From the NCBI GenBank assembly GCA_937871605.1, contig CALMRM010000256.1:1-11057 (forward strand): DNA of 11,057 nucleotides, read 5' to 3'. A program made the position numbers and the translations under genes. Below the pieces are notes generated by a model. The model saw only the letters and a program-made list of their open reading frames with translations. It did not search any database and was not told the origin of the DNA. Position 1 is the first letter of the stretch. The number at the start of each line of letters is the position of its first letter. Shown one piece after another: positions 1 to 5,808 of the stretch. The DNA is from an uncultured Terriglobus sp. Lineage in GTDB: Bacteria; Acidobacteriota; Terriglobia; Terriglobales; Acidobacteriaceae.

Positions 1-831
1 GATCCACACCGCCGGCTTGGAGCATTCTCGGATATGGCCGATGCACTCCGTCCAGCGCACGGCTCCTGTCACCTGCCGGATAAGCGCGTCGCGTGCTTCC
101 GATCGGCGCGTTACCAGCCGCGCATCGACGTTGCAGGCGACCGGAATGGTTGGGTCGAGAAAGACCACGCGCTCCAGTTCTGCCGCCAGCCGCTCCGCCG
201 CCGGTGCCATCAGGTTGCAGTGAAACGGGGCAGAGACGGGAAGCGGCACCACGCGTTTGGCACCGGCCTCTTTGCACAAGTCGCCCGCACGAGCCACGCC
301 GGCGGCATCGCCTGAAATCACGGTCTGCTCTGGAGCGTTCATGTTAGCCGGGGCCACGGTGACATTATGCTCGTCGCTGGCCAGCTGGCACAGGTCGCTG
401 ATGCGGTCTGCTTCCAGTCCCAGGATGGCAGACATAGCACCCTTGCCTGCGGGCACTGCCTCCTGCATGAAACGGCCGCGGCAGCGCACTGTGCGCACCG
501 CGTCGGCGAAGGAAAAAGTGCCGGCGACCACGTGTGCGCTGTACTCGCCCAGGGAGTGCCCGGCGACGACGGCGGGCGTCACGCCGCGTTCGGCGAGCAC
601 GCGGGCAGCGGCGACAGATACGGTCAGAATGGCGGGCTGGGTAAATTCGGTCTGCTTGAGCTGCTCGTCGGGTCCCTCAAAGCAGAGCTTTGACAGGCTG
701 TACCCGAGTGCTTCGTCGGCTTCATCGAACACAGCCTTGGCCGCGGGGAACTGTTCGGCCAGTTCACGCCCCATGCCGGTCGACTGGGAGCCCTGGCCAG
801 GGAAGAGGAATGCAATGGTCTCCGCGCTCAT
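1..831 (-). CDS. fabD: Malonyl-CoA:ACP transacylase FabD, C-terminus cut off by window edge
   Basis: FabD moves the malonyl group from malonyl-CoA to acyl carrier protein, supplying the extender unit for fatty acid synthesis in the cytoplasm. Reading the minus strand from the ATG at 831 gives 277 uninterrupted codons to the left edge, starting MSAETIAFLFPGQGSQ. Visible motifs are the oxyanion-loop GQGSQ (residues 12-16), the nucleophile motif GHSLGE with Ser93, Arg118 in RGRFMQ (binds the malonyl carboxylate in the family), and the catalytic His204 in SAPFHC. Family members are about 310 residues, so some 30-35 C-terminal residues lie outside. No strong Shine-Dalgarno precedes the ATG; a TAGAGT hexamer sits 7 nt upstream. 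The small membrane-protein gene ending at 871 is 39 nt upstream on the same strand and may be co-transcribed. No fabH, plsX or rpmF is seen directly upstream. Confidence 0.96.
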   Translation of the reverse strand, partial: MSAETIAFLFPGQGSQSTGMGRELAEQFPAAKAVFDEADEALGYSLSKLCFEGPDEQLKQTEFTQPAILTVSVAAARVLAERGVTPAVVAGHSLGEYSAHVVAGTFSFADAVRTVRCRGRFMQEAVPAGKGAMSAILGLEADRISDLCQLASDEHNVTVAPANMNAPEQTVISGDAAGVARAGDLCKEAGAKRVVPLPVSAPFHCNLMAPAAERLAAELERVVFLDPTIPVACNVDARLVTRRSEARDALIRQVTGAVRWTECIGHIRECSKPAVWI

Positions 832-870
832 ACGCTTCACTCTACCGGAGTGTGCAGGGTCTCCGCCCGG

Positions 871-1167
871 CTAGATGCCGACGCTGTAGTCCAGGCTGCC
901 GGAGCGGTCACCCGAGTGGGCGTAGTAGTCGTACGGCGTACGGCGTGCCACCTTGTAGCGGCCCCGCAGCTCGCGCCCGGCCAGCAGACCCAGCGTAAGC
1001 ACGCCCAGGCCTCCCAGCACCCAGGCCGCGGTCACCATCAGGCCCTCGGTGTGCGATCCGTCTTCCGAAAACACCCTCTCGACTGCGCCCGGCAGACGCC
1101 GCAGCGTGTCCCCAAGCTGATCGATCAGATTTGTGTGTTCCTCCAGCAGTTGCATGCGCATCATCAT
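871..1167 (-). CDS. Small single-pass membrane protein, unknown function
   Basis: I do not recognise this 98-residue protein. Residues 5-35 are polar and probably helical (QLLEEHTNLIDQLGD), residues about 43-64 form one strongly hydrophobic segment rich in Gly, Leu and Val, and the rest is a basic then tyrosine-containing tail (RGRYKVARR, PYDYYAHSGD). This looks like a single-span inner-membrane protein. Three ATG codons in a row plus a fourth two codons later make the start uncertain by up to four residues; an AGG triplet just upstream favours the second to fourth ATG. The gene ends 39 nt before fabD on the same strand, so the two may form an operon, but nothing in the protein suggests a role in lipid synthesis. 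It is divergent from the DUF4252 gene. Confidence 0.72.
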   Translation of the reverse strand: MMMRMQLLEEHTNLIDQLGDTLRRLPGAVERVFSEDGSHTEGLMVTAAWVLGGLGVLTLGLLAGRELRGRYKVARRTPYDYYAHSGDRSGSLDYSVGI

Positions 1168-1237
1168 AGCCTAGACAGACGGCGGTGCTTATGAAAGGTG
1201 ATACCAGCCATGCTCTTCGACGGTACCGGAGTGGGAC

Positions 1238-1251
1238 GGCATGAAAATGCC
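1238..1251. other. Short GAAA-tetraloop hairpin in a divergent intergenic region
   Basis: Between the divergent membrane-protein and DUF4252 genes (1168-1296), GGCAT and ATGCC form a 5-bp stem around a GAAA loop, with AGT/ACT able to pair outside it. I see no clear -35/-10 pair, operator or riboswitch in this 129-nt stretch. The hairpin may be chance. Confidence 0.25.
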
Positions 1252-1296
1252 ACTGCCAGCACGCTACCTCCACGCACAAAGTGTGTCCAATACAGT

Positions 1297-1947
1297 ATGA
1301 GAACCCGTCGGACGTTGCGTGCGCTTGCCTGTTGTGCGATTGCTGGTGGCATCACCCTGTCTGCTGCGAGCCGTGCATCGGCACAGATGCTGGGTGAGCC
1401 CTCACAGGGCGGCCCTACCACGCCACCGCCTGCATACGTACCAGCGACGCCGCCCGGGTATCCGCCTGCCCCGCCTGCCGTGGCAGGGCCGCTCAATTTC
1501 GATGCTGTCATGAGCAGCGCGTACTCGCAGTCGGCCTTTACCTTTGACCGCTCCATGCTGAAGGCGGCGGACGGCTTTTTCGCGGGGGGCGATCCGGAGA
1601 CGCGCCGTGTCGTGGCGGGGCTAAACAGCATCACGGTGCGCAACTACCGGGCGCGTGACTTTGCCCGGTACGATGGAGGTGCGCTCGCCTTCCTGGACGG
1701 CCAACTGCGCACCGCAGGCTGGCGGCACCTGGTGAACGCAAACGCACACGCGGGCAACACGACCGACCTGTGGCTACACTTCTCAGGTGGTGACATCAAC
1801 AATGTCACGGTGCTGACGCGCGGGGACCGGGTGATGAACGTGATCGCTGTCGATTGCGATCTGCGGCCACTGGATCTGTTGCACCTGAGTGGACACTTCG
1901 GCATCCCGAAGGTGGATGAGAACGCGGTGATGGTGCCCGCGCACTGA
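1297..1947 (+). CDS. Secreted DUF4252-domain protein
   Basis: This is a 216-residue exported protein. An in-frame start exists at 1198, but the ATG at 1297 begins a textbook signal peptide: MRTRR, a hydrophobic core at residues 7-24, and an ASRASA cleavage site ending at Ala29. A proline-rich linker follows (about residues 36-64). Residues 82-205 match the DUF4252 pattern as I know it: FTFDRSMLKAADGF, the D-P-x-x-x-R-x-V-x-G-L segment near 99-109 followed by SITVRNY, LRTAGWRHLV, a strand-rich middle, and the ending LSGHFGIPKV. The family has no defined biochemical role. In other genomes it often sits next to ECF sigma/anti-sigma genes, which are absent here. No Shine-Dalgarno is evident before 1297. 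A hairpin terminator follows at 2055-2080. The family call is from memory of the conserved pattern and was not searched. Confidence 0.82.
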   Translation: MRTRRTLRALACCAIAGGITLSAASRASAQMLGEPSQGGPTTPPPAYVPATPPGYPPAPPAVAGPLNFDAVMSSAYSQSAFTFDRSMLKAADGFFAGGDPETRRVVAGLNSITVRNYRARDFARYDGGALAFLDGQLRTAGWRHLVNANAHAGNTTDLWLHFSGGDINNVTVLTRGDRVMNVIAVDCDLRPLDLLHLSGHFGIPKVDENAVMVPAH

Positions 1948-2054
1948 GAGCGTGCGCCGACCCCGGTCTCAAACAAGTGATGCAGCCCCACAGCAAAGCA
2001 CACGTGGGCCTGCTGTGGCGCTGTTTGGAACCTCGCATGAACAGGAGCAGACTA

Positions 2055-2080
2055 AAGGGCCTCGCCGAGGCGAGGCCCTT
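2055..2080. terminator. Hairpin terminator between convergent genes
   Basis: AAGGGCCTCGC pairs with GCGAGGCCCTT (11 bp) around a CGAG loop. It lies between the DUF4252 gene ending at 1947 and the CsbD-like gene ending at 2098 on the other strand. There is no real U-tract on the plus strand and only TTTAGT on the minus strand, so it is a strong hairpin but not a perfect intrinsic terminator. The rest of 1948-2097 shows nothing I can name. Confidence 0.7.
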
Positions 2081-2097
2081 CGTGCAGCTACCGTGAC

Positions 2098-2421
2098 TTA
2101 GGCGCGGTTCAGGTCGTGCAGTGTGCTGCTGACTGCGTTGGCTGCCTTGCCGACCGTGTCCTTCACCGTGCCAACCACCTGGTCGCCCACACCTTCGGCC
2201 TGGAGGTCTTCGTTGCCGGTCGCCTTGCCGAAGCCCTCCTTGGCTTTGCCCAGCACGCTGCCACCCGTGCCTTTGATGCGCTGCTTGCTGCCCCACACGC
2301 CACTCTGTGCTGCCGCGTCCTCAACGTCCGGGTCTCCGTAGCTCGCATCGGGTGTGTTGGCGATGTAATACGCGGCCGCGCCAAATGCGACGCCCGCAAT
2401 GATCCAGGGAAGAGCTTTCAT
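2098..2421 (-). CDS. CsbD-like stress protein with N-terminal membrane anchor
   Basis: The 107-residue product starts MKALPWIIAGVAFGAAAYYI, a single hydrophobic helix that could be an uncleaved anchor or signal. Residues about 44-95 carry the CsbD-like pattern: QRIKGTGGSVLGKAKEGFGK, then DLQAEGVGDQVVGTVKDTVGKAA. These are repeated K-G-x-x-x-x-x-G-K and E-G-x-x-x-x-x-G-x-x-K turns of an amphipathic helical protein. CsbD proteins are general-stress proteins in Bacillus and are stress-induced elsewhere; no biochemical activity is established. I chose the ATG at 2421 because AGGAG at 2431-2435 is 9 nt upstream, whereas an in-frame GTG at 2427 is only 3 nt from it. The gene is divergent from ispE. 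The membrane anchor is unusual, since classic CsbD proteins are short and soluble. Confidence 0.82.
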   Translation of the reverse strand: MKALPWIIAGVAFGAAAYYIANTPDASYGDPDVEDAAAQSGVWGSKQRIKGTGGSVLGKAKEGFGKATGNEDLQAEGVGDQVVGTVKDTVGKAANAVSSTLHDLNRA

Positions 2422-2430
2422 GGTCACAAT

Positions 2431-2435
2431 CTCCT
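2431..2435 (-). promoter_or_regulatory. Shine-Dalgarno deciding the CsbD-like start
   Basis: Minus-strand AGGAG lies 9 nt from the ATG at 2421 and only 3 nt from the alternative GTG at 2427, which favours the ATG. Confidence 0.7.
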
Positions 2436-2487
2436 GCGGAATGAGATGCAGGTTGCGCTACGGTGAACGGCAAAAACCCACGAAGAA

Positions 2488-2516
2488 CGCAGAGGGCGCG
2501 GAGGTATGCGCAGAGG
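2488..2516. repeat. Three degenerate tandem copies of CGCRGAGG
   Basis: CGCAGAGG (2488-2495), CGCGGAGG (2497-2504) and CGCAGAGG (2509-2516) lie in tandem upstream of ispE, preceded by CACGAAGAA. From memory, this CACGAAG/CGCAGAGG style matches short intergenic repeats scattered in acidobacterial, planctomycete and cyanobacterial genomes. Both strands stay open through it, which creates a spurious ispE N-terminal extension. Confidence 0.55.
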
Positions 2517-2535
2517 CCGGAGAGTCGTGGCCAGC

Positions 2536-2541
2536 TACACT
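2536..2541 (+). promoter_or_regulatory. Possible -10 hexamer (TACACT) for ispE
   Basis: TACACT ends 8 nt before the ispE ATG at 2550, so transcription from it would start at or within a base or two of the start codon. It is the same hexamer found inside the 15-bp element at 3629-3643 and 6398-6412. I see no convincing -35 sequence. Confidence 0.35.
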
Positions 2542-2549
2542 CGACGGAG

Positions 2550-3587
2550 ATGCCCGCGCCCTCCACTGTCTGCTCGTTTGCCAAGGTTAACCTGGGCTTG
2601 CGCATCGGCCCGCCACGACCGGACGGGTATCACGACCTCTCCACGCTGTACCAGACCATTGCTCTGCACGACGAGGTAACGGTGGAGGCAGAGGTTGCAT
2701 CTGTGACCTCCATCACGCTTTCCTCGAACGACCCGCGCCTGCCCACGGACAGCCGCAATACGGTTCATCGCATGGTGAGTGCCGCGCTGGACACGATGGG
2801 GGTGGCAGCATCCGTGCGCGTGCGCTTGCAGAAGAACCTGCCTGTGCAGGGTGGCCTGGGTGCGGGTTCAGCCAATGCTGCCGCGGCGCTGCTTGGCCTG
2901 CTGCGGCAGTTGGCGCCGGTAGGAACGCTGACGGGGGCACAGCAGCTTGCCCTGGCCGAACGCATCGGCTCTGATGTGCCCCTTTTCCTGATTGGGGGCA
3001 CCGTGTACGGGCACGATCGTGGTCAGCGGGTGCAGCCATACCCGGACCTGCCCGCCATGCCGTGCGTCATTGTTGCGCCTGGTGTTGGTTCGTCCACGCC
3101 GCAGGCCTTTCGCGCGTGGGACGCTCACGTTGCCAGCCTCTCACCAGCTGCCACGCAGAGCAGGTTAGAGGAGTTATGTCGCCTCTATGCCGCTGCTGCC
3201 GTTGCCGGGGGGCGGGGTGTAGGAAACAGCCAAAGTCCAGATGATCTGGGGGGCCCATTCAGTGCTGACAGGGCGGCAGATTCGCTCTCCGCGCTCGTAG
3301 GGGCCGGGCTGAACAACGATTTTGAGTCGGTCGTCTTCGAGCAGCACCCCTTTCTGCGTGACAGCAAGCGCGCGCTCACCGGGGAGGGCAGCGTTCCGGC
3401 GGAGCAGCAGGCGATTTTGGCCATGCTGTCGGGCTCGGGGTCGTCGCTGTTTGGCCTCTACCGCACCTGGGACGATGCGAAGGCGGCGCAAGCGCGCGCA
3501 CAGCCACTCCGCGGGCTGGCCTTGTTGACGGAAACCCTGCCGCGAGCTGCCTATTGGCGCGCGCTCTTTGCACAACAGGGCAGCTGA
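2550..3587 (+). CDS. ispE: 4-diphosphocytidyl-2-C-methyl-D-erythritol kinase IspE
   Basis: IspE phosphorylates CDP-methylerythritol with ATP in the non-mevalonate (MEP) isoprenoid pathway. The 345-residue protein shows the GHMP-kinase layout: FAKVNLGL with Lys12 and DGYHDLSTLYQTI near the N-terminus, the ATP-binding glycine loop LPVQGGLGAGSANAAA (97-112), Asp142 in GSDVPLFLIGG (the catalytic-base position), and the C-terminal SGSGSSLFGL (294-303). The frame stays open to 2463, but that extension is translated repeat sequence, so I place the start at the ATG at 2550. There is no properly spaced Shine-Dalgarno (GGAG abuts the ATG). It is about 60 residues longer than E. coli IspE, mostly in a region around residues 200-255 that includes the Gly/Ser-rich GGRGVGNSQSPDDLGG. 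tRNA-Gln and prs follow. Confidence 0.95.
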   Translation: MPAPSTVCSFAKVNLGLRIGPPRPDGYHDLSTLYQTIALHDEVTVEAEVASVTSITLSSNDPRLPTDSRNTVHRMVSAALDTMGVAASVRVRLQKNLPVQGGLGAGSANAAAALLGLLRQLAPVGTLTGAQQLALAERIGSDVPLFLIGGTVYGHDRGQRVQPYPDLPAMPCVIVAPGVGSSTPQAFRAWDAHVASLSPAATQSRLEELCRLYAAAAVAGGRGVGNSQSPDDLGGPFSADRAADSLSALVGAGLNNDFESVVFEQHPFLRDSKRALTGEGSVPAEQQAILAMLSGSGSSLFGLYRTWDDAKAAQARAQPLRGLALLTETLPRAAYWRALFAQQGS

Positions 3588-3628
3588 TGGGCCAAACAGC
3601 ACAGGGAAGTACGCCACGCGCCCTCGGC

Positions 3629-3643
3629 TTCGGTACACTGGTA
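3629..3643 (+). promoter_or_regulatory. Promoter-like 15-bp element upstream of tRNA-Gln
   Basis: TTCGGTACACTGGTA is present here and, base for base, at 6398-6412 upstream of rpsF. TACACT (3634-3639) fits a sigma-70 -10 box and would start transcription near 3646, giving tRNA-Gln a leader of about 34 nt. No clear -35 box is visible. Promoter function is inferred. Confidence 0.5.
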
Positions 3644-3653
3644 AAGCTTCCAC

Positions 3654-3671
3654 CCGGGCACTACAGCCCGG
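3654..3671 (+). other. GC-rich hairpin in the tRNA-Gln 5' leader
   Basis: CCGGGC pairs with GCCCGG (6 bp) around ACTACA, ending 8 nt before the mature tRNA 5' end. It would sit in the precursor just upstream of the RNase P cleavage site. The fold was judged by eye. Confidence 0.45.
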
Positions 3672-3679
3672 CGCGAAGT

Positions 3680-3753
3680 TGGGCGATCGACTAATGGTAG
3701 GTCCAGTGCCTTTGAAGCACTTTGTCTAGGTTCGAATCCTAGTCGCCCAGCCA
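3680..3753 (+). tRNA. tRNA-Gln (anticodon UUG), CCA encoded
   Basis: A complete 74-nt cloverleaf. The acceptor stem TGGGCGA (3680-3686) pairs perfectly with TCGCCCA (3743-3749), followed by discriminator G and an encoded CCA. The anticodon stem AGTGC/GCACT (3705-3709, 3717-3721) encloses the loop CTTTGAA with anticodon TTG, reading CAA and probably CAG. The T arm is CTAGG-TTCGAAT-CCTAG. The U1-A72 pair and G73 are known glutamine identity features. Its place between ispE and prs is a recurring arrangement in deltaproteobacteria such as Geobacter and, I believe, in acidobacteria. Confidence 0.97.
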
Positions 3754-3851
3754 ACTACCGTCGATGTTACCTCGCTGGTGCCGCTACACAGGTGCGCCGG
3801 CACGGGGACAGCAGCGGAATGACCGCAGAACCAACCAACGCTAACCGGCTT

Positions 3852-3856
3852 GGAGG
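3852..3856 (+). promoter_or_regulatory. Shine-Dalgarno used to choose the prs start
   Basis: GGAGG lies 10 nt upstream of the ATG at 3867. It is the only good ribosome-binding match among the in-frame candidate starts (3792, 3819, 3867, 3909, 3930). A possible -10 (TACACA, 3785-3790) would start transcription near 3797, excluding the GTG at 3792. Confidence 0.5.
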
Positions 3857-3866
3857 CTCGCACCGC

Positions 3867-4964
3867 ATGACCGCACACAGTACGGCACCGGACACTGTTC
3901 AAACCAGCATGCCATTCGCCACGCCCGAGATGAACCACGCGGACCGCGCTACCCTGATTGCCGCCGCACCTGGTCGGCAGCCCGCCGCCACGCCAGAGCG
4001 CAAACGATCGAACCGTCTGGCAGACGACCGCCGCTTCAAGATCATTTCCGGCTCTGCCAATCGCGCACTGTGTGAAGAGGTGTGCAGCTTTTTAGGCGTG
4101 CCCGTGGGGCAAACCAAGATGGTTTGCTTTTCCGATGGCGAGGTCCACTTTCAGCTGCTTGAGAATGTGCGCGGTGCGGATGTTTTTCTGATCCAGCCGA
4201 CCAGCTTTCCAGTGGACACGCACCTTATGGAATTGCTGATTATGATCGACGCGCTCAAGCGGGCCTCCGCGGGGCGCATCACGGTGGTGATGCCGTACTA
4301 CGGCTACGCCCGGCAAGATCGCAAGGACCGTCCGCGCGTCGCCATCACGTCCAAGCTGGTGGCCGACCTCTTGGAGAAGGCCGGGGCGAACCGCGCCCTG
4401 CTGGTGGATCTGCATGCGGCCCAGATTCAGGGTTTTTTCAATATTCCGGTGGACCACCTGTTCGCTTCCCCGGTGCTGGTGGGCTACTTTCGCGACCTCA
4501 AGCTGCCGAACCTGACTGTGGTGTCGCCTGATGCGGGCGGCGTGGAGCGTGCGCGCTTCTTTGCGCAAAAGCTCGAAGTGCCGCTGGCCATTGTGGACAA
4601 ACGCCGCACCGACATCAATGTGACCGAAGTGATGAACGTCATCGGCGATGTAAATGGGCGTACCTGTATCATTCTGGATGACATCGTCGATACAGCAGGC
4701 ACATTGACCAAGACCGTGGACGCGCTGCTGGCGAATGGCGCAACTGATGTTTACGCCTGCGCCTCGCATGCCGTGCTGTCAGGCCCGGCCGTAGAGCGGC
4801 TGGCGGCCAGCAGGCTCAAGGAACTGGTGGTGACCAACACCATTCCGCTGAAGGCAGATGCGGCAGCGCTAAGCAAGATCAAGGTGCTTTCGGTGGCAGG
4901 CCTGCTGGGCCGCGCGATTGAAAGTATTCACATGGAGACGAGCGTGAGTTCGCTCTTCACCTAA
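3867..4964 (+). CDS. prs: Ribose-phosphate pyrophosphokinase (PRPP synthetase)
   Basis: Prs transfers pyrophosphate from ATP to ribose-5-phosphate, making PRPP for nucleotide, histidine, tryptophan and NAD synthesis. With the start at 3867 the protein has 365 residues. Visible motifs are FKIISGSAN (57-65), the ATP flexible-loop region YYGYARQDRK (144-153), the metal-binding DLHAAQIQGFF (181-191, with His183), and the PRPP-binding loop LDDIVDTAGT (270-279). Family members run about 310-320 residues. The extra length is an N-terminal extension of roughly 50 residues, rich in Ala, Pro, Thr and Arg, before the conserved domain. The start is uncertain: ATGs at 3819, 3909 and 3930 are also in frame, and I prefer 3867 for its GGAGG. 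tRNA-Gln ends 113 nt upstream and rplY starts 59 nt downstream. Confidence 0.95.
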   Translation: MTAHSTAPDTVQTSMPFATPEMNHADRATLIAAAPGRQPAATPERKRSNRLADDRRFKIISGSANRALCEEVCSFLGVPVGQTKMVCFSDGEVHFQLLENVRGADVFLIQPTSFPVDTHLMELLIMIDALKRASAGRITVVMPYYGYARQDRKDRPRVAITSKLVADLLEKAGANRALLVDLHAAQIQGFFNIPVDHLFASPVLVGYFRDLKLPNLTVVSPDAGGVERARFFAQKLEVPLAIVDKRRTDINVTEVMNVIGDVNGRTCIILDDIVDTAGTLTKTVDALLANGATDVYACASHAVLSGPAVERLAASRLKELVVTNTIPLKADAAALSKIKVLSVAGLLGRAIESIHMETSVSSLFT

Positions 4965-5023
4965 CCTCAACCGCGGCAGACGCCGCAAAGGGAGCGAGCA
5001 GCCCTCGTGCCCGAAAGGAAATC

Positions 5024-5722
5024 ATGGCAAGCACACCCGCTGAAGCAGTCAAAGCAACACCCCGCACTGGCAAGTTCAACAAGAATGCAGCCCGCCGCGT
5101 CCGCGTCTCAGGCCTTATTCCGGCCGTCGTATACGGTGCCGGTCAGGAGTCGCAGGCCATCGCCGTTGACCCCAAGTCCATCCTCAAGATCCTGCACTCG
5201 GAGAGCGGTCACAACACGATTTTCGACCTGGACATTGAGAGTGGCGCGGGCACCAAGGCCATGATCGTGGACTGGCAGTACGAACCCATCAAAGGCAAGC
5301 TGTTGCACATCGACCTGAAGCGGATCGCCATGGACAAAGCCATGCGCGTCTCCGTGCCGATCACACTGACGGGGACTCCGGCGGGCGTCAAGACGCAGGG
5401 CGGCGTGCTGGACCAGATCCTGCGCGAGATCGAAGTGGAGTGCTTGCCCACCGAGATCCCCTCGCATATCGATGTGGACGTTTCTGGCCTGGAGCTCTAC
5501 GGCGCCATCCACGTGTCAGACCTGCCGCACACCGGTTCCGTCAAGTTCCGCGAGCCGGAGGAAACGCTGGTCGCTCACGTCACCGAGGTCAAGGAAGAGG
5601 CAGCTGCAGCCGAGATCTCTGACGCGCCCGCCACTGGGCAGCCGGAAGTGACCAAGGGCAAGGGCAAGGCCGAGCCGCAGGCGGCTGCTCCCGCGCCCAA
5701 CAAGACGCCGGGCAAGAAGTAG
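5024..5722 (+). CDS. rplY: 50S ribosomal protein bL25, Ctc/TL5 type
   Basis: bL25 binds 5S rRNA in the large subunit; the long two-domain form is called Ctc or TL5. The 232 residues show an N-terminal 5S-binding domain (about 8-97, including RVSGLIPAVVYG and YEPIKGKLLHIDLKR), a C-terminal beta domain (about 105-190, with TPAGVKTQGGVLDQILREIE and LPTEIPSHIDVDVSGLE), and a low-complexity Ala/Pro/Lys tail (about 191-232) ending PGKK. The start is supported by AAAGGAA 4-5 nt upstream of the ATG. It lies between prs and pth on the same strand, an arrangement common in many phyla. The 59-nt gap after prs holds a small GCGGC/GCCGC hairpin but no convincing terminator, so co-transcription with prs is possible. 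Confidence 0.96.
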   Translation: MASTPAEAVKATPRTGKFNKNAARRVRVSGLIPAVVYGAGQESQAIAVDPKSILKILHSESGHNTIFDLDIESGAGTKAMIVDWQYEPIKGKLLHIDLKRIAMDKAMRVSVPITLTGTPAGVKTQGGVLDQILREIEVECLPTEIPSHIDVDVSGLELYGAIHVSDLPHTGSVKFREPEETLVAHVTEVKEEAAAAEISDAPATGQPEVTKGKGKAEPQAAAPAPNKTPGKK

Positions 5723-5733
5723 TTGGGTGGTTA

Positions 5734-5787
5734 GTTGTTGGTTGTTCGTTAGGAGGAATCCAGCTAACAACCAACAACGAACAACCA
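5734..5787. repeat. Inverted repeat with two alternative pairings between rplY and pth
   Basis: GTTGTTGGTTGTT (5734-5746) pairs perfectly with AACAACCAACAAC (5766-5778). Alternatively TGGTTGTTCGTT (5739-5750) pairs with AACGAACAACCA (5776-5787). The two pairings exclude each other. AGGAGG (5751-5756) lies in the loop of both but no start codon follows at a usable distance. Composition is unlike the neighbouring genes: G/T only in the left arm, A/C plus one G in the right. There is no U-tract, so it is not a standard terminator. Confidence 0.7.
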
Positions 5788-5808
5788 TCAACCTGAGGAA
5801 CGCGGAAC

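Noticed and set aside
257..874. 205-codon plus-strand open frame across fabD
   Set aside because: It is antisense to a fabD with all catalytic motifs intact; its Ser/Ala/Arg-rich product is typical of GC-rich shadow frames.
1198..1296. Longer start for the DUF4252 protein
   Set aside because: The signal peptide begins exactly at the ATG at 1297; upstream residues would bury it.
2463..2549. N-terminal extension of IspE
   Set aside because: It translates the CGCRGAGG repeat and Arg-rich sequence with no family similarity; the conserved domain begins just after the ATG at 2550.
4092..4769. 225-codon minus-strand open frame across prs
   Set aside because: It is antisense to a fully conserved prs, with no recognisable domain and His/Gln/Arg-rich shadow composition.
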